DNA of 64,000 bases from assembly GCA_004794655.1 (NCBI GenBank), contig SMMW01000521.1, positions 4,531,501-4,595,500 of the forward strand, read 5' to 3'. This stretch comes from Marisa cornuarietis (Eukaryota; Mollusca; Gastropoda; Architaenioglossa; Ampullariidae). Below, one piece after another: positions 46,751 through 58,800 of this stretch; position 1 is the first letter of the stretch; every line of letters begins with the position of its first letter. The translations under genes were made by a program, and so were the position numbers. The notes under the pieces were generated by a model that was not told the DNA's origin, made no database searches, and saw only the letters and a program-made list of their open reading frames with translations.

Positions 46751-47845
46751 AGTTATAATATTTTGTCACAGTCTGGCAGCAACAAAACATTTACACGCTT
46801 ACAACCTTTACGATTTCTTTTTCTTTCTTTTTTCTTGTTTTGGAGGCGCACCCCACCGTTAATTGGCTCGAAAACGGCGCAGTTTCGAGAAGTAGCCGGG
46901 ACAAACTGCGTATAGTCGGTAACGTGAGTGTGAACAGGAAGAGAAGGCAAGATCAGGATAGTGTCACCGTGAATTGAATCACTGAGGATGCTCCATACAA
47001 AAATTAATACATGCAGACATGAAAGACGATAACAATTTGTGCAGAGTGATGGATCGCGATGAGAAAATAAGGTCGCCGAGAGGAAAAGGACAAACTGTGT
47101 GACACCAAAAACAGAGCGACGGAATGCTAAGAAACTCGAAACACCTCTTTCTGACGGGCTGCCCGTGTGTGTGAATGTGTGTGTGTGATGCACTCACTGT
47201 CGTACTCTTTAAAGAAAATACGTTATATCACATGATGAAAATTTATTTCATACAAATTTATTAATGAAGAATTCATATTTAATAAAAATTCCGTTATATA
47301 GTTACAAAAATAGTTACATGTACAAAAAAGCCAGCGAAAGCCAGGAATATTTGGACAGCTGCAGCCACTGCTTCAGTTACATGTTGTCTCTGTTCAAACA
47401 AACCGCCTGGTTAGCGAAACTCTCGCTTAACAGGTAGCGAAAGGTGCGATTTAAGAGCGCACCGTTGACATCGGCCATTGAGATGAACTTGTCGTTATTG
47501 ACACTTCCAGACCTGATGGCAGCTCATTGACACGACTCTTCCGTAATGACTGGTCAAGACTTCGTGATGCCGTGTGGTAAGCTGATAACTTCGTCTTTAT
47601 TTTTCTTGTGTTTACATGCTGCAGACAAATTTCATAGTTCCTATGGCGCTTCAGTAAGCAATGTATTTTTAAATGGTTATTTTGCATGCTGCTCCAAGGC
47701 AAGAGAATATTCAGCAATCGTTACACAGTTGAACAAGACATACACTCAGCAGCAGGAGACCCACACAGTCACCCATGGAACCAATCCTCAAATTGCCCCA
47801 TCCCCACGTGTCCCTTGGCAATGTTTGTAGTTGTCGTCCAAGCGT
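46751..47845. other. 3' flank of the unidentified gene, no other gene recognised
   Basis: This stretch follows the stop of the 229-aa gene on the minus strand. On that strand 47382-47515 contains a short open run ending in a stop (GALLNRTFRYLLSESFANQA) after a possible acceptor. I could not tie it to a gene, and it may be 3' UTR. Confidence 0.3.
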
Positions 47846-50800
47846 TCAGATTTCCAACATCCTCTCCATGGCGTTCTCGATGTTTCCGTTATCAGCAGTA
47901 TCTTCATTTACCGTCTGAGCAGCCAGCATCTGCACACACACACGCGCGCGCGTATTGTCATGAAAATGAGACTGATTTGGGATGGAAAATTATGCAATGG
48001 CTGACATAAATCAGACACGAGATTTTTTACATTTGTAGCGGCAGTCCCATAATTGTTTCGTCCCATGGGCCAGTTTGGACACAGGCACGAATCCTATTGT
48101 GCTTCCTTTTTGGCGGAAACCGCAGACCTAAAAATGTTATCAATAGATAAACCCTACACGCGCGCTGTAGCCAGATATCATTCAAGATCTTTCTACAAAT
48201 TTCTGCTGTACCGAAGCTTCTTGGGGCACAACATGCAGCCATCTTACAGCTCGTTATGGCATATAAACCAGCATGGAACCTCCTCAGTTTTTTAAATCAA
48301 AGCATGGCAAGAACTAAGGCAGTCCAAGAAAAACAAAATATATGCAACTCTGACAGTTTAAAAAGAAATACGGAACTGCAGTGGCAAGACATTCCAGATA
48401 CTGAGACAATATCACCTTGAGAGTTCCTATACGGCGACTTGCCCGCTTTATGCAGAATCACCCAGGGTCTAGCCATTAGTTTCAGATCAGTTTGGGAGGG
48501 AGGGAGGGAAACTATTCTGCGCCCATCATATCCCTAACTCACTTATTGATAATGCATTCAGCAGTGACTTTATTTGGGTCAAGCTCAGTGTAAAATCTGG
48601 TATTAAGCTTTAAACAGCGGCTCTGTTTATCCTCTTCCCAGTTAAATGAAAGCCTTTTCCCATCTGTGCTCTTCTGTCAGTGTATACGCCCTATAATAGA
48701 CGAGTGCATACTTCCCTTATAGGTGAACCGTTCCCTAAATGTAATGCATGATATAGCAAGCTGGGAGTTGACTCGGTGCAAACTAGTATAGTTTTGCCTT
48801 TCGGGCGTCAGGGACTTTTACCACTCACATTCTGGTGGTGTCGATATCAGATATCAGACGTGTGGCCTCCGGATTCCACAGGCGCCTCGAACCTCATTCT
48901 GACATTTTCGTTTGACATATGTGATTGGTGATTGAATATGAACAACTTTATGCTTAGGTTTTAAATGAACACGCATGCATGACGAACACTTGAAGTACTA
49001 CACTTACTGCAAAGAGAGAGGTGGAACATAAAATAATCGGTTGAGTAATATACGAGGCTGATCCGATTTCTAATCATATACCGAATGAGAAAGAGCAGCT
49101 TTTTAATGGTCTAATAAAAACAAGGGATATTAGTTGAATTCCATAATATTGAATACTTAAATAAAAGTATGTAAATTTTGAATCCAAATTTCGAACTTTT
49201 TGGCTGAAGGCTTCTTCATCCCCCCCCCCTTTCTTTCCTACATTCCACTCCCATCTTGAAGAGAAAGAAAAACGCCGCAAGATAGTCTGGGTTCCGCATG
49301 AACTGCCCGAGACACGTGAAACCACTTACAGCCCAGCGTCTATACGGCCACTAGGGACCGTGGAACCCTTTATCTTGTTTTACCTATAGTTTTAAGGCGG
49401 CCAGGTTTTGCCTGCGCTCTTAATAACTCTCCTGAACGGATGAACGGATCGAATGTTTACCTTCAGTGTCAAAGTTGAGGGGTGGGCTCAATGATTTTGC
49501 GCCTCAGTATGACAGCAGGCAGAAATTACCGAAGAATATACTTGCATGAAAAAAAAATAAACCACTCTTGTGTACGCCGTTGATACGATTGTCCAGCATA
49601 CAGAAAAAAAATCCCAAACTAATTATTCTGGAAAAAAACACCGCAAAGTTTTGCATATTTCTACTGCATCAAAGTTTATAATATCTCGCAATATTAGCAA
49701 AAACCTCTAATATCGAAAGTGAATTGGAAGTTCTACAATATTTAACGGTCATGCAATTAGCGAACCGCGCTGCATTTTCTTAGCATCATGTAAGAACTTA
49801 CATGTCATGGGCATCAGTGACATTGGATACCGGTCCATTTTGCGTTTGTTTAAATTTCCATCCATCTATTCGTGTTTGCCCTGCTGCTTATATGTCTTTC
49901 CATTATTGGTTATTATTACTGTAAAATACATGTACTATCCGTCATATGTCCCCGGAACAAGGAGCCGTAGTTATGGAAACCGCGTGAAATCATGTAGTCT
50001 GCTTTTCCCACTTCCTATCTAATCTTAAACCTAAACCACGGACGTGTATAGGTAATACAAGTCCGTGCCTAAACTAACACTACCCCTGATTCAATACACT
50101 ATCCCTAAACATGTTAAATTCCCCAAAGGCAGGACTTTCATATGGGGGGTTTTACTAGGTCACGGCGGGCTGTGCTATTTTGTGGAAGGGGAGACCGGGT
50201 AGGATCGATATTTCAGAGGGGTGTGAAGTTGGGCGTTGGTTGGTGTTGTGTGCGATTTATGAAGTGGGCTTAGGGTTTGGGTTTGGGTTAGGGTTAGGGG
50301 TGTGGGTTAGGGGTAGGGTTAGGGTTAGGGTTAGGTTTTATTGTACAGGAGAAATGTTGAGGACTGGTCGAGTGACGTGATGGTGATTGACACGGAGTTG
50401 TGTTAAATTATTGGTTGCTTTTAGTCGTTAAATTATTGGCTGGTTTTAGTCATGTGATATTTTTCGCGGAAAAGTTTTGATTTGATGTCAGCAGACGATA
50501 GAAATTCGAGAGAATTGAAGATGGCGAGTGTGCTTGGAAATTTCGCGAAAATTTGTAGTGCAATTGTGGAATTCAAGGAAAGGTTGAGAGGTGCAGAGTC
50601 TGGAAAGTATAGCAGAAAGAAGTTTAGGATTGACGCAGAAGTGACAAGGAGAAATTCTGCATATTTTTGGATATTATTTCTCGGAAAAAATGGAAGAAGG
50701 ATTCGAAGAAGATGGGAAAGGCGACTTCAGGAAAAATTTTGTTCATTTTTGGATATTATTTCTCAGAATAATTGGAGGAAGGATTCGAAGAAGATGGGGA

Positions 50801-53800
50801 AGGCGACTTCAGGAAAAATTTTGTTCATTTCTGGATATTATTTCTCGGAATTATTGGAGAAAGGATTCGAAGAAGATGAAGGAGACGATATCAGGGGAGT
50901 TTAGCGAGGAGAGAGAGCAGAAGATGAGTGACGTAATAGTGACGTCACTAATTTGCATAGCTCCGCCTACAGGTAAGCCATTTTTGTTATGGCGTCGCAA
51001 AACCACCCATAAGAAAGCCGTTCCTAGTTATTATTATTATTCGATGATTACGCCATCTTACCGATGCATCAGTGACCGTATCTGGAGGCTGGCCAAAATG
51101 CTTGGCCTTCTGTGATGCCACGAGGGCCTGTTCATCTCTGGACACCCGCTGTTGCGGTGTTAAGCTGGTCCACTCGGTATCTCCCCCGTACAGATCCAAT
51201 ACTTGCCGATACAGCGTAAGCTGCTCGCGTCGTCGTTTTGCTTCCGCTTCCGGTATGTTAGCCTCGTTTTCAGACATCCAGTTTTCATACTGGCGAAAAA
51301 AGGAAGTGAAAATGCTACACAATTTACGAATTAGCTGTTAGGCGATATCCCCTCTTACCAACACCACTGTTTTATTATTATTTTTTTTAAATCTCCGTGC
51401 AGCTGTGCAATTCATGACTGTAACATTTACATGTAGAGTCCTTGCATAAGTTTTCAAGAGGATATAATTTCTAATTGTTTCTTTATGTTGTATGCTCGTA
51501 TAAAAATATGCATAATCGTCGAAAGCAACACATGGAGGTTAGAGATATTCATCCCACCCCCACCCCACTTCCTTCCCGATGAAAAGGGGCTTCTAAAGAG
51601 ACCGAAAAACTGATATCGAAGAATTAAACCTTCCTGCTTATCTATCCACACGTAAACATAGGTGTATACATAGTTTTTTTCCATTTCAAAATACAAATGA
51701 AAGAATGCAGCTTTTGCAACGAAACGAGCAAACTAAAGGTGAAAAATATTCCACAGAAACTCGGTGCTTACTAGCGGTAAGACATCAGATCGTAGAAACA
51801 GTCTCGAGACATGAAATAGAGCCCAGACCCATAAACAAACGATCAGCAAATAAAACAAAGTGGCGAATAATAATAATGTCTTTCAGTCTTGCTCATGTGA
51901 CAGTAACGCTAGCGACTGGACCAGCCTGCAGCTTGTATCGAATGAGGAGTTTGGAGTGGGAAGTAAATGTTATAGGTTAGAGTGAGGGCATACTCACGAC
52001 TGGCGTGCACGCTTGGAAAATTCGCAACAGGATCTGGCGGTGTACGCTGGCTTGCTCTGCTAGCAGAGTCACGTGGACATCCCTAAACTCCTCGTTGTCT
52101 TCTGCAAGCATTTCCCAAAAATAAAAAAAAAATAATAAATAAAATTGAGGCAAGCGCGTGACGTTTGAAACAGGTTTCAGAAGTCACACCATAAAATTGG
52201 ACTTTTGTGCGGACGTCCCACAGACTCGTACATGTAGTTGGAAAGGGGGAATCGCGGATAAATTTTTCACTAGTTAATTAACGGTTGGACAAATTATTTG
52301 TCGAGTTTATCATTCACACTCATCTTTACCCAAGTTCAACCAGTGCCAAATGGTGGCGCTAAGGCGCCTGTTACCACGACAGTGAGAGTCGTTTGGCGTT
52401 GGTTCGAATCTCAGCTTCGGTACTACTACTCCTCTCTCTGGACGTGAAACTTGTTCGCAAAGCTGATCATCGGTGTTGTTCTCTTCATAGGTCCATGTGT
52501 GTGTGTGGAGGGGGATGTGAGAGTTTGTAAGGTGGATTTGACTCCTGCTTAGTGCGTGTGCTCGTTCACCTCCATGTATGAATGAGTGTTAAGCAAAGTG
52601 CTTTAATCCCGCCTTCAGTGGTGGAAAAGGCGCTTTACAAATAAACAGATTTATTTACTTCTTATTTAGAAACAAGCCAACATGAAACACAAAATCACAT
52701 CTTAGGTGATCGTAGGAAGAGAGGATGGTTGAATGAGTAATGCTAACAATTGAAGCTTCTATTACTAGCAAATTTTATAGTCAGCTGCCAAAGAAACCAA
52801 ACATGTACACGCCAATCTAACACCTGATCTGAAACAAGTGAACAGACTCTTGCTGGCTCTTCTTGAAGCCGACAGCCGCCTTATTAGAACTCGTAAAGCA
52901 TTAGTATCTTAATAATGTACAATATCCCGCCACTGTAGTTTAGTATTTTTCATAAACTGTAAACGTTGCATGCTTTTTGTTTTCTTTATCTACTTTAGGT
53001 TTTTGCCTTCAAAACGAAGGTGGTAGGTGTGATTCTGTTCATGTTGCAGGCCTGTAAAATGTCGGCTTTGTGACTTCATCAAGTTCTGCCAAAACTCTTC
53101 CCTTTCTTTCCAAAACTCACTCTTTCTCCCTCTTGTCGATATATTTATATGTTCTGGTCATCACTCGTTCGCTCATGGTAAGTCAGTGGACACACGCTTG
53201 AACTCTAAGTACTAGAGTTACTTTAAAGAGAGAAGCGGAACATAAGTCGGTTGACTAAGTATTGAGTCACTTCCTCCTCCCCTACCAAAAAAACAAACAA
53301 ACAAACAAACAAAAATGGCAAAATTACATCATGGAAGCCGTGGCTCTTCCCATGCACCGCCAGGATATTAAAAGTCCCTATAGGGCTTCCTTCGCGACTC
53401 CAGCTGAGATGCTGCAGGCAGACGATATTTCTGCTATGTGGATTCTGTGTCCAGAGGCGCATCGCGGTATCAAATTAAAATGGTTGCTGCAGCAACTAGT
53501 TCCTAGCTACCTGCTTACTGAAACTTCGTCGTACAAGAACGACCTTCTATGGATACGACAGGGCTGCCTCTACTGTGTTTGTAAGCTTCAATGTAGGGTA
53601 TGCGCCGAGTGCATGAAAACACGCGGAAAAACATCGGCCATCAGAGCGAAAGGGAAAGAAAGAGAGAGGAGAGAAAAGAAAAAGAGCAACAATACCAATT
53701 TTTAACATCTCTCCTGTAGTAGAATTATTATTATCTAGGAAATGAGTTTATGTCAGTTGGCTTTGCTGACCAAATGCCTGCTCTAAACTTTATATCTCTA

Positions 53801-54417
53801 GAGGACTACACACGGTAATTTAAAACCTAAATCACTTGGATCGTAAATACGTGTTTGTCTTGGTGTGCAGGAATAGAAATATGCTCAAGTACATGAAGGT
53901 AATAATTATAAACCAGCTTACCTACGACAAGGTATTCTCCCTCTTGAAAGTCTTCTTCCTCTTCATCACTGTCCGGCTCATCATCAGATTCTGAAACTGT
54001 TAACAACGACGACCTGACTGTGGAATTCATTTAAAAACAGCACATATTAAAATTCTTTGTTTCTTTATTTCCATCAATTTTTTTAAATTTCTACTGCCAA
54101 AGATAAAGGTTTACTAAAATTTCTTCGTATCATACAGATACATTTTTCGAATTGCTGTTCACTGGGTATGGTATTGTTTCGACCAGTATCATCAGTGATA
54201 CAGTCAGGGGAGGGAGACGATTGACGACAGTGACCGTACGTAAGACTGACCGGACAACGTGTCGTTTTCTGTCTGTTTGTTTGTACTGTATGTAAGTCCG
54301 TCTGCCACGACGAAGAAAAGAAGCGCTCGATTAATGCATGGTATTCTGAAGAATTTTTTTAAAGTGTGTTTTACAAGGGTTTGAGTATTGTTTTCGTCAC
54401 GTGCACGCATTCATACG

Positions 54418-54457
<40 letters not shown>

Positions 54458-55160
54458 TGCACGTGCGAGACACTTTTATATGATAAATGACTTTGATTTC
54501 ATCAGGAGATGGGGGAATTGATGTTTTACGCCGGGCCAGCAACTAAGGATATATCACGGCAAACCAGCCAGCCCTGTAAATTGATTTCGTGGAGGGAAAG
54601 TTACAAAGTTTTTTTCTCCTGAAGGCCTTGATTTCTACACACACGCGCGTACGCACGCACGCACGCACGCACGCACGCACACGCACAGAGAAAGAGAGAC
54701 AAACATCTATAACATAGACGAATTCCAGAGTTTCTACTGTTGTAAGTTTTGGATTTTGCACTGACAGTAAACTAAAACGGGCTTAGACTTTTAGCGACAA
54801 CATTAATAGCATTTGTGAGAAGATGTTATCCATTTACCTCAGCCCTCGCCTAAAATAGACCGAAAACTACTCGCCTCCCCCTTCTCCACATTCCTCCGTG
54901 CCGCTGGCCTACTACCGCCTGCTACATTGTTTACATCTTTCTCCATCCAACCCCCACCCACTTAAGAAGCAGTTTTACTGACCTTCACCTGGGTCGTCGG
55001 ACTTCTCGCTGGGTCTTTTAGGCCTGGGAATGCCGAACAGCGCGTGCAGGTCCACGGTGGGAGAGGGGGGCACGGGCGAAGTGGGTCCTTGTAGCGTCGT
55101 TTCGGAGACGGAACCTACTCGAGAGCTAACAGAATCTGACTGAACGCTCTCCTCCGCCAT
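47846..55160 (-). CDS. unidentified acidic protein, five exons, 229 aa
   Basis: I do not recognise this protein. Minus-strand exons are 55160-54983, 54017-53922, 52101-51998, 51289-51062 and 47929-47846 (stop TGA). All junctions are GT-AG and all phases agree, which supports a real gene. The start MAEESVQSDSVSS lies in a good context (ACAATGG), although the frame is open to an earlier Met at 55247. Exons 1-2 encode a disordered Ser/Pro part and a run of Asp/Glu (ESDDEPDSDEEEEDF). Exons 3-4 encode predicted helices: LLAEQASVHRQILLRIFQAC, YENWMSENEANIPEAEAKRR, and HFGQPPDTVTD. The last resembles the spacing of the PEX19 C-terminal bundle only loosely, and other PEX19 features are absent. Intron 4 is 3.1 kb and repeat-rich, so further exons there cannot be excluded. 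Confidence 0.7.
50265..50338 (+). repeat. interstitial telomeric repeat (TTAGGG)n, degenerate
   Basis: About 70 bp consist of GGGTTTGGG and GGGTTAGGG units with a few variants, ending in several perfect TTAGGG copies at about 50310-50334. TTAGGG is the telomere repeat of most metazoans outside arthropods. It sits inside an intron, far from any visible chromosome end. Confidence 0.85.
50660..50890 (+). repeat. minisatellite, about three units of 82 bp
   Basis: The word GGATATTATTTCTC recurs at 50669, 50751 and 50833, giving an 82-bp period. Between them the block GGATTCGAAGAAGATG is kept with a few changes. Because 82 is not a multiple of three, the overlapping open frames here are produced by the repeat and are not evidence of a gene. 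Confidence 0.85.
52345..52660 (+). repeat. tRNA-derived SINE
   Basis: A tRNA-like head starts at about 52350 with TGGCGCTAAGGCGCC and has a clear B box, GGTTCGAATCTC, at 52400-52411. A body of about 190 bp follows. The tail, GTGCTTTAATCCC to AAGGCGCTTTACAAATAAAC, resembles the LINE ends at 20250 and 46390. It lies in intron 2 of the unidentified gene. Confidence 0.7.
54416..54690. repeat. CA and ACGC microsatellites
   Basis: A (CA)n tract lies at 54420-54456 and an (ACGC)n tract at about 54640-54685. Both are in intron 1 of the unidentified gene. Other simple tracts in the window are (TG)n at 4068-4090, (GTTTTT)n at 4768-4793 and (CAAA)n at 53289-53312. Confidence 0.9.
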
Positions 55161-55536
55161 TGTGTGACGAGTCCGAATTTCTGGGTGCCGAGCCAAAGTT
55201 CCTACCTTCCTGCAGACACACAACTCTCTCACACAGCCGCCGCACACGAGTTGTCTTCCCTTCTCACTACAGAGTTCGATCGACGGAATTCGGCGCGGGA
55301 GATGGTCAGGTTTTGTTAAAAACCCTCGCAGTCAGCGTTAATAAAACCCATAGCCTGTCTGTCTTCCTGTCAGATATCACAGCAACACAGGCTTTGACTC
55401 AGATTGATAAAAAAAAAAAAAATCCCCGTCGATTCCTTTCAACAGATAATTTTCGGCAGCAAACTGTCCTCCAAATGGAAACACCAAAACGCATTTAGAA
55501 AATTGAGTCGAATCCGAAACCAATTGCTAAACCTGC

Positions 55537-55677
55537 ATGGCGTCGGAGCCTGGGGACCGATACATGAGAGACCCCCGGTGGTTGCGGCGTTCAGTGAACG
55601 AGGGCCGGTCGCTGCTGTCGGTGTGCGCGCTGTCTGGCATCAAATTCGGCAACGCGCGCTCCTGGACCAGCGGGCAG
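55537..55677 (+). CDS. possible first exon of a divergent gene, unidentified
   Basis: An ATG at 55537 opens 47 codons in a CpG-rich stretch, ending before a possible donor (CAG then GTCCTG). The peptide begins MASEPGDRYMRDPRWLRRSV and is not recognised. It lies 377 bp from, and divergent to, the unidentified gene starting at 55160. No downstream exon was found before 60 kb, so this may simply be CpG-island sequence. Confidence 0.25.
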
Positions 55678-55849
55678 GTCCTGTCTGGGGTCACACACCA
55701 GGCACCGTGCTGAGCGTTGAGAGACGAGCTGGGCTCCAGCGCTCGCCTTTCCCCGCTAGACTGACCGCTTTATGTGCTGCAGCACTTAATATTTCCGAGT
55801 TGATGTCCGTGTCAACCATCAGCAACACGTCAGGCAGTGACTAACGCGG

Positions 55850-58800
55850 GAATTTATCACGAGTTTCATTCTGTACCAAGCAGGAAACAGCCTCACGAGA
55901 AAAAAAAATACTGAAAGCTTTCATACAGGAAAAATCAAGATCAGACCCACAAAAGGAAGTCCGTATCATTGTCTACAAGAAACTTATTACATGAGTTGAA
56001 AGCAGATGTTATCGCTATTAAAACTGTTTGTCTAGAATTCACGAGAAACATGTTTTTAAAAGATTCATATTTTGCGTCGTGTGCGACTTCCACTTCTGTC
56101 TCATCAGCCCCCGCGATTTTGTCACGTATTTTGATGCGGAGGGTGAGGGGTAGACTTCCTCCTGTCCTTCCATAGTTATTTCCCTTGAAAAGTCACCAAC
56201 CTCACATCTCCCTAAACACGAGATTCAGCATCCCCGCTATTTCCCCCCAGTACCACCCACCCACCTACTCCGTGTAATGGCGTTCCGTTGAGTCGCCATG
56301 AGTCGTAGTTGTGAACCAGAGGTACAACCCTACCCCACGGGTTTGCTTTACCAATTCCTTCTTTAATATCTACAGACTTAAAGCAAGCTCTCGGTGGTAA
56401 ACGCGACGTTACCGGTCTAAAGCTAACACTGTGGTAACGAAGTGTTCTGCTCCGGCCTGCTCATGCTACCTCCACTGAGCTGCTTAGAACACTTCGCTGG
56501 TTCCTAATCAGAGCACGAAGAGAGTACAGTGTGGCTTCCCTTTGTTTTCAGTGCCCGTACACTGTGGAAGTTTTCCTGACATTCGTACAAACCATCGTGG
56601 GTGCTTAATCTCAGATCTTATGATGCCCGAAAAACCAAAATTCTTCCTTTCTGCCTTTGACAATCTTTTCAAGTATCTGGACAAACAGTTTGAAATTCCC
56701 TGTCAGTGTACTTGAGGTACACCTGTGCCAGGTACAAGAAGTTAACTTAAATATTTCAGTCATTAACACCCTCATGTACGTGCGTGTGTGTGTGGTGAGC
56801 TTCTAACTAGATGTAATAATAAATACCCACTAGAGCCGCCGCCGCCACCACCACCACCACCACCGCTTCGTAACTACGGCCCCAAAAGGGGAAGCAAGCA
56901 GCTGTGTGTGCGGCCCTTGATGCGGAGCGCTGGTGGGAGGACAATGTGGACAGAGCTGAACACACACGTCACGCTTGGGACCAGAACTGTTTAGTCACAG
57001 TTGATTAGTCAATAGGTGAAAGTGATCGAGTCTTTCTCTGCTTTGTGTCTCTTTCCCCAACGGAGCTTCTCAATAAACGTGAATGCTCTCTTTCTCTCTC
57101 CCTCCCTCTCTCATTCAACTCCCATCACTGCCTCTCTCACTCGCAAAATCTCAAATGAGTTTCTCGACAAAAGTCTCACTCGGACACACGCACGCGCAAA
57201 CTCTTTCACTCTCCCTTCTTTCTCTCTCTCTCCATCTCTCCAGCACACATGATCAGTTTCTCAATAAATGGCTATTCCTATTGTACATGTTAGGTGTGAA
57301 ATCATCAGGTAAACTGACGGCTCACCAGGAGAACTCCCATTGTCCAATATCAGCTGCACAAAATACATTCCGAAAGTAAACAGTATCATTTATAATAATA
57401 TTATATCCACACACACACACCCTCGTTGAAGCCCTTAGGTTAACTGAGGTTCTTCGTTGATATCAAACATTTGTGGGACCACACTTCCCTACTGGAAATA
57501 TCTTACATCTGGAAAATAGGAAACTCAAGCTAAAACCGAAGATCGGTAAAATTCTTGTCTAAACCGTTCTCAATACTCATGCAATGATGGAACTTAGATC
57601 ATCATCGTAGACATTTTGTTCCAGAAACCCGATGACCCGGAGTCCCGAGAAGTGATTGCGCATCTCTAGAATTCGAATCCTGTTGGAGTTTGAACTGTTG
57701 ACCTCCAGTGCGCAATTCGTAATAATGAGGCATCAATGTAATAATGTTACAGTCTTATGAGATGCCTCCATGAAATAATGTTACAGTCTTATGAGAGAGC
57801 GGATACTTGGTGCGGTGTGGTGGAGTCAGTGCTACCAAAGAGTGGTGCTACCATGCACAGAGTACAGACACAGAAGACGGAAGTCACAGAGTCACATGCC
57901 ATGTGGGTTGAGACAAGAAGCTCTTTGTACTTTGTAGTGGTCTTGCGTCCTTTGGACTTCTAAAGGGAAGCCTACTGTAAGGCCTCTCTGTTTAGCCGCA
58001 TGGTATAGCCTGTCAACAGGAAGTTGTGTGGTGACTAGATAACATCCTCGCCTCCCCCTCTGTCTATGTAGCCTATTGTTCATATGTTTAAATGCATGAT
58101 ATGGATAATATGGATGATTACGGGTGCAAGGGGATTTATTGCGTCTATCCCACTATTGGTTCTTAACGCATGAGAATGTGTCTCAAAAACTTAAAAGAGA
58201 GAGAGAGAAGGGGGAAACAGCAAGCGAATCACATGGCGGCTTCGCTCGAAACGTCGTACACCTGTTGCTAAACATGAGCTGTCAACCTGTCAAGTAATCA
58301 AAGGGGCATCAAGAGCAACTGTTTCGTTACACTGATGAATAAGCTCGACTCAAATAAAGCGACAGAGCAAAAGTCGACAATACAATCATAGCTGGAGGAG
58401 CTCGAGGCAGAAATTGACCCAGGCAATGACCAGGACAGCAATTCAGAATTTTTGTAACACCCTTTGTCTAGGAAAATAAACAATATCAAATTTCTCTTTC
58501 TCACACACGCACAAAATTGCTCACATTCACTTTAAACCAGGTTTTATGAAACCTAATAACAGGGGTGTGTACCAGAGATTGGGAAGGCCACACCCTAAGA
58601 AGAACTGCATGCCCAACAAAGAAATGTGCAGGCAGAACTTATCTCAGCACCCTCTCTGTCCAACACAAAATTTGCACAAAAGCCAAGCGTTGTCACACAG
58701 TGAGGGTGCATGATGATCCATAATCAAGGATAACTTGTAAAAATTTGTCTTGCCACAAAGAGTGGAGCGATGAGATGTTGACAAAATAACAGCAAGATAA

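Noticed and set aside
46557..46915. Open frames rich in Cys/Val or His/Thr
   Set aside because: They are translations of a (GT)n microsatellite inside a LINE 3' UTR.
46753..47197. 146-codon open frame on the minus strand
   Set aside because: Composition follows simple sequence and there are no conserved motifs or plausible splice partners.
50482..51115. Two overlapping long open frames on the plus strand
   Set aside because: They are created by an 82-bp minisatellite whose length is not a multiple of three, and the same peptide appears in different frames.
51062..51289. PEX19 identity for the unidentified gene
   Set aside because: A YxxW start and an HFGQPPDTVTD segment recall the PEX19 C-terminal bundle, but the PEX19 N-terminal motif and CaaX end are missing and similarity is low.
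53262..53705. 147-codon open frame on the plus strand
   Set aside because: It starts in a (CAAA)n run and ends in a GA-rich run, matches no family, and lies in an intron of the minus-strand gene.
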